Both the position numbers and the translations under genes were made by a program. Under the pieces are notes generated by a model that worked only from the letters and a program-made list of their open reading frames with translations, had not been told where the DNA came from and did not search any database. Positions 61,518-64,000 of a stretch of DNA of 64,000 bases are shown piece after piece. The stretch's first letter is position 1, and each line of letters opens with the position of its first letter. The DNA comes from Myxococcales bacterium. GTDB lineage: Bacteria > Myxococcota_A > Polyangia > Nannocystales > Nannocystaceae. The stretch covers positions 55,638-119,637 of the forward strand of contig JAAZXR010000005.1 of the NCBI GenBank assembly GCA_014240065.1. Reading direction: 5' to 3'.

Positions 61518-62887
61518 TGTCCGATCCCTCCGGGGAGCGCCGAGGTCGTGGGCGCGCTGGGTGTCTGGGTGGGCGTCAGCGGCACGCCGACGATCTGTTG
61601 GATGTCGATGCCGGTGGTCGCGTTGAGAGAGTCGAGGATCGCCGTGACCGTCTGAGGGAACGCCGCCGCGTAGCTCGCGAGGCTGGTCCCATCTCCACGG
61701 TCGAGGAGCGTCACCTCGCGTACTTCGATGTCATTGGTCTTCTCGATGATCGTCCCCACGATTTCCTCGAGGTTCTGGATGACGAACAGCTCTTTGGCCC
61801 GGGGCCCCATGCGCTTCCACGCCTGGGCCGTCACGTCGAGCACCTTCACGGCGGCCTCACCATTCTCAATGGTGGGGGCGGCGTCTGCCTTCGCCTTCAG
61901 CTCGGCGGCGGCCTTCTCGAACTCGGAGGGGATGGTGATCTCGGCCGCGAGTCGAAGGCTCTCGAGCTCCTGGCGAACCCGTTGCAGACCGAGCTCCGCC
62001 TCGGCGCGGGCGGTCTGGGCGGCCATGTTCGCCTCTTCCTCGATGGCCCGCGCTTCGCCGTCGAGCTCCGCCGTGATCTGCGTGAGCTGGTTTCGTTTTT
62101 TGGCGATCTCTTTCTCCGAAAATTGGCGAGAGGTCTCGGCGCGTTGGTGCGCGGCGGCCTCCGCCTGGGTCGTCTCTTGCTTCGCCTGGTTCTCGGCGTT
62201 CTGCGCGTCGCGCAGGGCGGCGGCCACCCGGGGACGCCCGAGGGAGTCGAGGTAGCCGGTCTCGTCGCTGACGCTTTGGATCTTGAGCGTGTCGAGCTGG
62301 AGGCCGAGCTTGTCGAGGTCGTCCGCGGCGGCCTTCATCAGGTGCTCCGCGAAGGACAGCCGGTCCTCGTTGACCTCCTCGGGGGTCATCTGCGCGAGCA
62401 CCTCACGCAGCGCGCCCTCGAGGGTCTGCTGGGCGACCACCTGAATTTCGAATCGACTGCGGCCCAAGAAGCGCTCGATGGCGTTGCGCACGAGGGCAGG
62501 GTTGGAGTGGATCTTTACGTTGGCGATGGCGTGAATCCGCAGGGGGATGTTGCCAGCGGAGTAGGCGTTTTGAACGACGATGTCGGTGGAGATCGTGCTC
62601 ACGTCCATCTTGTCTACGCGCTCAATGACGGGGATTCGCCACGCGTGCCCCTTGCCTCCGGCGATCCCCGCGTGGGGCGAGGAGTGGGCGCCGCGTCCCA
62701 TGATGACCAGAGAGCCTCCGCCCTCGGCGCGCCGACGCCCGGTGAAGATGAGCAGCTCGTTGGGTTTGCAAAGGTACAAGAATCGCTGCGCCAACGAGAG
62801 CAGGACCAGCACCGATCCGGCCGCCCCGATGGCGCCCATCACGACGTTGGAAGATTCCGCGAGGAGAGGTTGAAGCATGAGTGTCAT
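61514..62887 (-). CDS. flotillin-like SPFH protein (paralogue)
   Basis: A 457-residue protein with the same layout as its neighbour: a helix with FLYLCKPNELLIFTGRRR, the SPFH domain (IPVIERVDKMDVSTISTDIVVQNAYS, ERFLGRSRFEIQVVAQQTLEG) and a long coiled coil with many Glu/Ala (about 235-350). The two paralogues differ mainly in the loop near the first motif and in the C-terminal tail. Pairs of flotillins often co-assemble, and NfeD-like proteins are their common genetic partners, which is also the case here. Confidence 0.94.
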   Translation of the reverse strand: MTLMLQPLLAESSNVVMGAIGAAGSVLVLLSLAQRFLYLCKPNELLIFTGRRRAEGGGSLVIMGRGAHSSPHAGIAGGKGHAWRIPVIERVDKMDVSTISTDIVVQNAYSAGNIPLRIHAIANVKIHSNPALVRNAIERFLGRSRFEIQVVAQQTLEGALREVLAQMTPEEVNEDRLSFAEHLMKAAADDLDKLGLQLDTLKIQSVSDETGYLDSLGRPRVAAALRDAQNAENQAKQETTQAEAAAHQRAETSRQFSEKEIAKKRNQLTQITAELDGEARAIEEEANMAAQTARAEAELGLQRVRQELESLRLAAEITIPSEFEKAAAELKAKADAAPTIENGEAAVKVLDVTAQAWKRMGPRAKELFVIQNLEEIVGTIIEKTNDIEVREVTLLDRGDGTSLASYAAAFPQTVTAILDSLNATTGIDIQQIVGVPLTPTQTPSAPTTSALPGGIGQ

Positions 62888-62919
62888 TGTAGTGTTGTGC
62901 CTGGTTGCAGGGGGGGCGC

Positions 62920-63555
62920 CTAGTTGGAGCTCCCGTTGTTGGGTGTGGGCGCGAGCGCTTTGGCTTCCTCGATGACGAGGGCGGTCGCGTCCTCAAAACC
63001 GACGATCATGACGACGGCGTCTGCCACGAGCGCCGCTCCGTCCGTCGTCTTCGCGAGGTAGTCGACCGTGGTCCCTTGAAACTCGACACGGATTTTTGCG
63101 AGATCGCCGGCCGCGGCTGGGATGAGCACGCGGCCGGATTTCCCAACATAGGCGCGAGTGCCGGGGCCGTCGTTCACAGTGTGAGCCGCGACGAGGCGAA
63201 ACAGCGCGACTGTCCCTTGGCCGGCGATGAGCCCGGTCAACGCCGCGGTGACGCCGGTGGTTGTGACGTCTGCCGCCTCCAAGGTGGTCAAGATGGTGCC
63301 GATGAGGCCTCCAAAGCAGAGGAAGTAGGTCCAAAAGCGCAGCGACAAGAACGCCCCCGCGAATCCACCGAGGGTCCCGTGCGCCTCGCCGTGCTCGGTG
63401 TCGAAACCCTGCTGACCCGCATCGCCGGCGCCGTCGAGTGACGCCTCTGTGTCCACGTCGACGTTCGCATCGGCGTCGCCGTCGCTCCCCATAACGAGAG
63501 AAGCGACGATCAACACCGCACCAAAGATGAGAGAAAAGAGGTATATGCTGAACAT
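62920..63555 (-). CDS. NfeD-like membrane protein
   Basis: About 211 residues from the ATG at 63555. A first helix (FSIYLFSLIFGAVLIVAS), an acidic loop rich in Asp (DGDADANVDVD), two more helices (about 75-120) and then a soluble OB-like domain at the end (VGKSGRVLIPAAAGDLAKIRVEF). This is the typical form of the short NfeD partner of flotillins. It is 32 bases upstream of the flotillin gene at 62887. It probably binds and stabilises the flotillin assembly. Confidence 0.85.
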   Translation of the reverse strand: MFSIYLFSLIFGAVLIVASLVMGSDGDADANVDVDTEASLDGAGDAGQQGFDTEHGEAHGTLGGFAGAFLSLRFWTYFLCFGGLIGTILTTLEAADVTTTGVTAALTGLIAGQGTVALFRLVAAHTVNDGPGTRAYVGKSGRVLIPAAAGDLAKIRVEFQGTTVDYLAKTTDGAALVADAVVMIVGFEDATALVIEEAKALAPTPNNGSSN

Positions 63556-63595
63556 CGTGGTCACGTGTGATTTCGGCGTAGCGTGGATGTGCGGG

Positions 63596-63946
63596 GTTGA
63601 GGTTGGGGGGACGGCCTCGGCGCCGCGCGACAAGCGCGTGACCTCGCAGGAGCTCACAGCTCCGAATGAGCACGGCCCCCGCGTCGCCGTCTTCGTGCGC
63701 CACCACGTTAACCATGTGGTGCAGCCCGTAACACAAGTACACGTAGGCGCGCCCGGCGTCGCCATACATTGTTTTGCTCCGACCGTGTCTGTCAAAGCGG
63801 GCGTGACTCGCGGAGTCTTCCGGGCCGCTGTAGGCCTCGACCTCGGTCACCCGGGCGTGGATCCCTCCAACCCTCAGCTCGCAGCCGATCAGCCCCGCCG
63901 CCACCGCAGCGGGCGACCGGCGATAAAATGCCCGTCCAACGAGCAT
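63596..63946 (-). pseudogene. truncated 3-methyladenine DNA glycosylase (Mpg/AAG family)
   Basis: The first about 117 residues after an ATG at 63946 (GAGGG upstream) match the N-terminal half of AAG-type glycosylases: GRAFYRR, LIGCELRVGG, RVTEVEAYSGPEDSASHA with the catalytic Glu35, MYGDAGRAYVYLCYGLHHMVNVV and AVLIRSCELL. The homology then stops at ARRRGRPPNLN. The usual GPGRL motif and the C-terminal half are absent, and the open frame runs on into the NfeD gene in another frame. So this looks like a gene broken by a deletion joining it to the NfeD operon. A short functional form cannot be excluded. Confidence 0.75.
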
Positions 63947-64000
63947 CTTAGGTAGCCCTCGACGGGTCTTGGAATAACAGCGGCGCCGCGATGGTATCTT

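Noticed and set aside
61517..62923. A 468-codon frame on the plus strand
   Set aside because: It is antisense to the flotillin gene, which has an SPFH domain and operon context. No family is seen in the shadow.
62993..63595. The 3' part of the mpg frame as a longer real protein
   Set aside because: The reading after residue 117 is Arg-rich shadow of the NfeD gene in another frame, so only the N-terminal part is a gene remnant.

Overview
This window comes from a high-GC member of the Myxococcota (class Deltaproteobacteria in older schemes), most likely in or near the Nannocystaceae. The signs are an rpsB-tsf-pyrH-frr cluster, many secreted Cys-rich lipoproteins with threonine/glycine and Asp-Gly dipeptide linkers, an MXAN_5187-type protein, PP2C and FHA signalling proteins, and several TonB-, TPR- and PDZ-like proteins of unknown role. 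It reads as ordinary chromosome. I see no rRNA, tRNA, CRISPR array, insertion sequence or prophage, and no gene-free stretch longer than about 300 bases.

Layout. 1-3492 (minus strand): a GT-C membrane glycosyltransferase cut by the window edge, a lipoprotein, a Cys-rich secreted protein and a rhomboid protease. 3689-7672 (plus): rpsB, tsf (with a zinc-ribbon insertion), a strong terminator, pyrH, frr and a fatty-acid-hydroxylase-like membrane enzyme. 7691-11074: an orphan DNA methyltransferase, then a three-gene envelope cluster of unknown function. 11095-23454: a large glycan cluster with five multi-membrane GT-C-like proteins, one secreted beta protein, a SAM methyltransferase and a family 2 glycosyltransferase that could make a polyprenyl-phosphate sugar donor. 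It diverges from a shared promoter region near 19616-19726.

23473-32069: a PDZ protein, a DUF459 SGNH hydrolase, a LysM murein endopeptidase, a SUFU-domain protein, serC, a cyclophilin, a proline-rich TonB-like protein and a TPR protein. 32102-40854: def, an MXAN_5187-type protein, a ComEC-like channel without its nuclease domain, an FHA protein with a C-terminal membrane anchor, a Spy-like protein, an SCP2 protein, glpD and a PP2C phosphatase. 41130-45691: cinA-recA, a lipoprotein and radA, so repair and recombination genes sit together.

45743-63946: a large outer-membrane protein, nagZ, a moxR-DUF58-VWA operon, a rhodanese-ThiF fusion, a SNF2 helicase, a formamidopyrimidine-DNA glycosylase without zinc-finger cysteines, a TrmN6-like methyltransferase, a Cys-rich lipoprotein, an NfeD-like/flotillin/flotillin operon and a 3-methyladenine glycosylase gene lacking its 3' half. 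The most notable points are the zinc ribbon inside EF-Ts, the zincless Fpg, the truncated mpg running into the flotillin operon, the nuclease-less ComEC beside an FHA protein, and GC-rich hexanucleotide repeats that encode Asp-Gly or Glu-Pro linkers in three unrelated genes.
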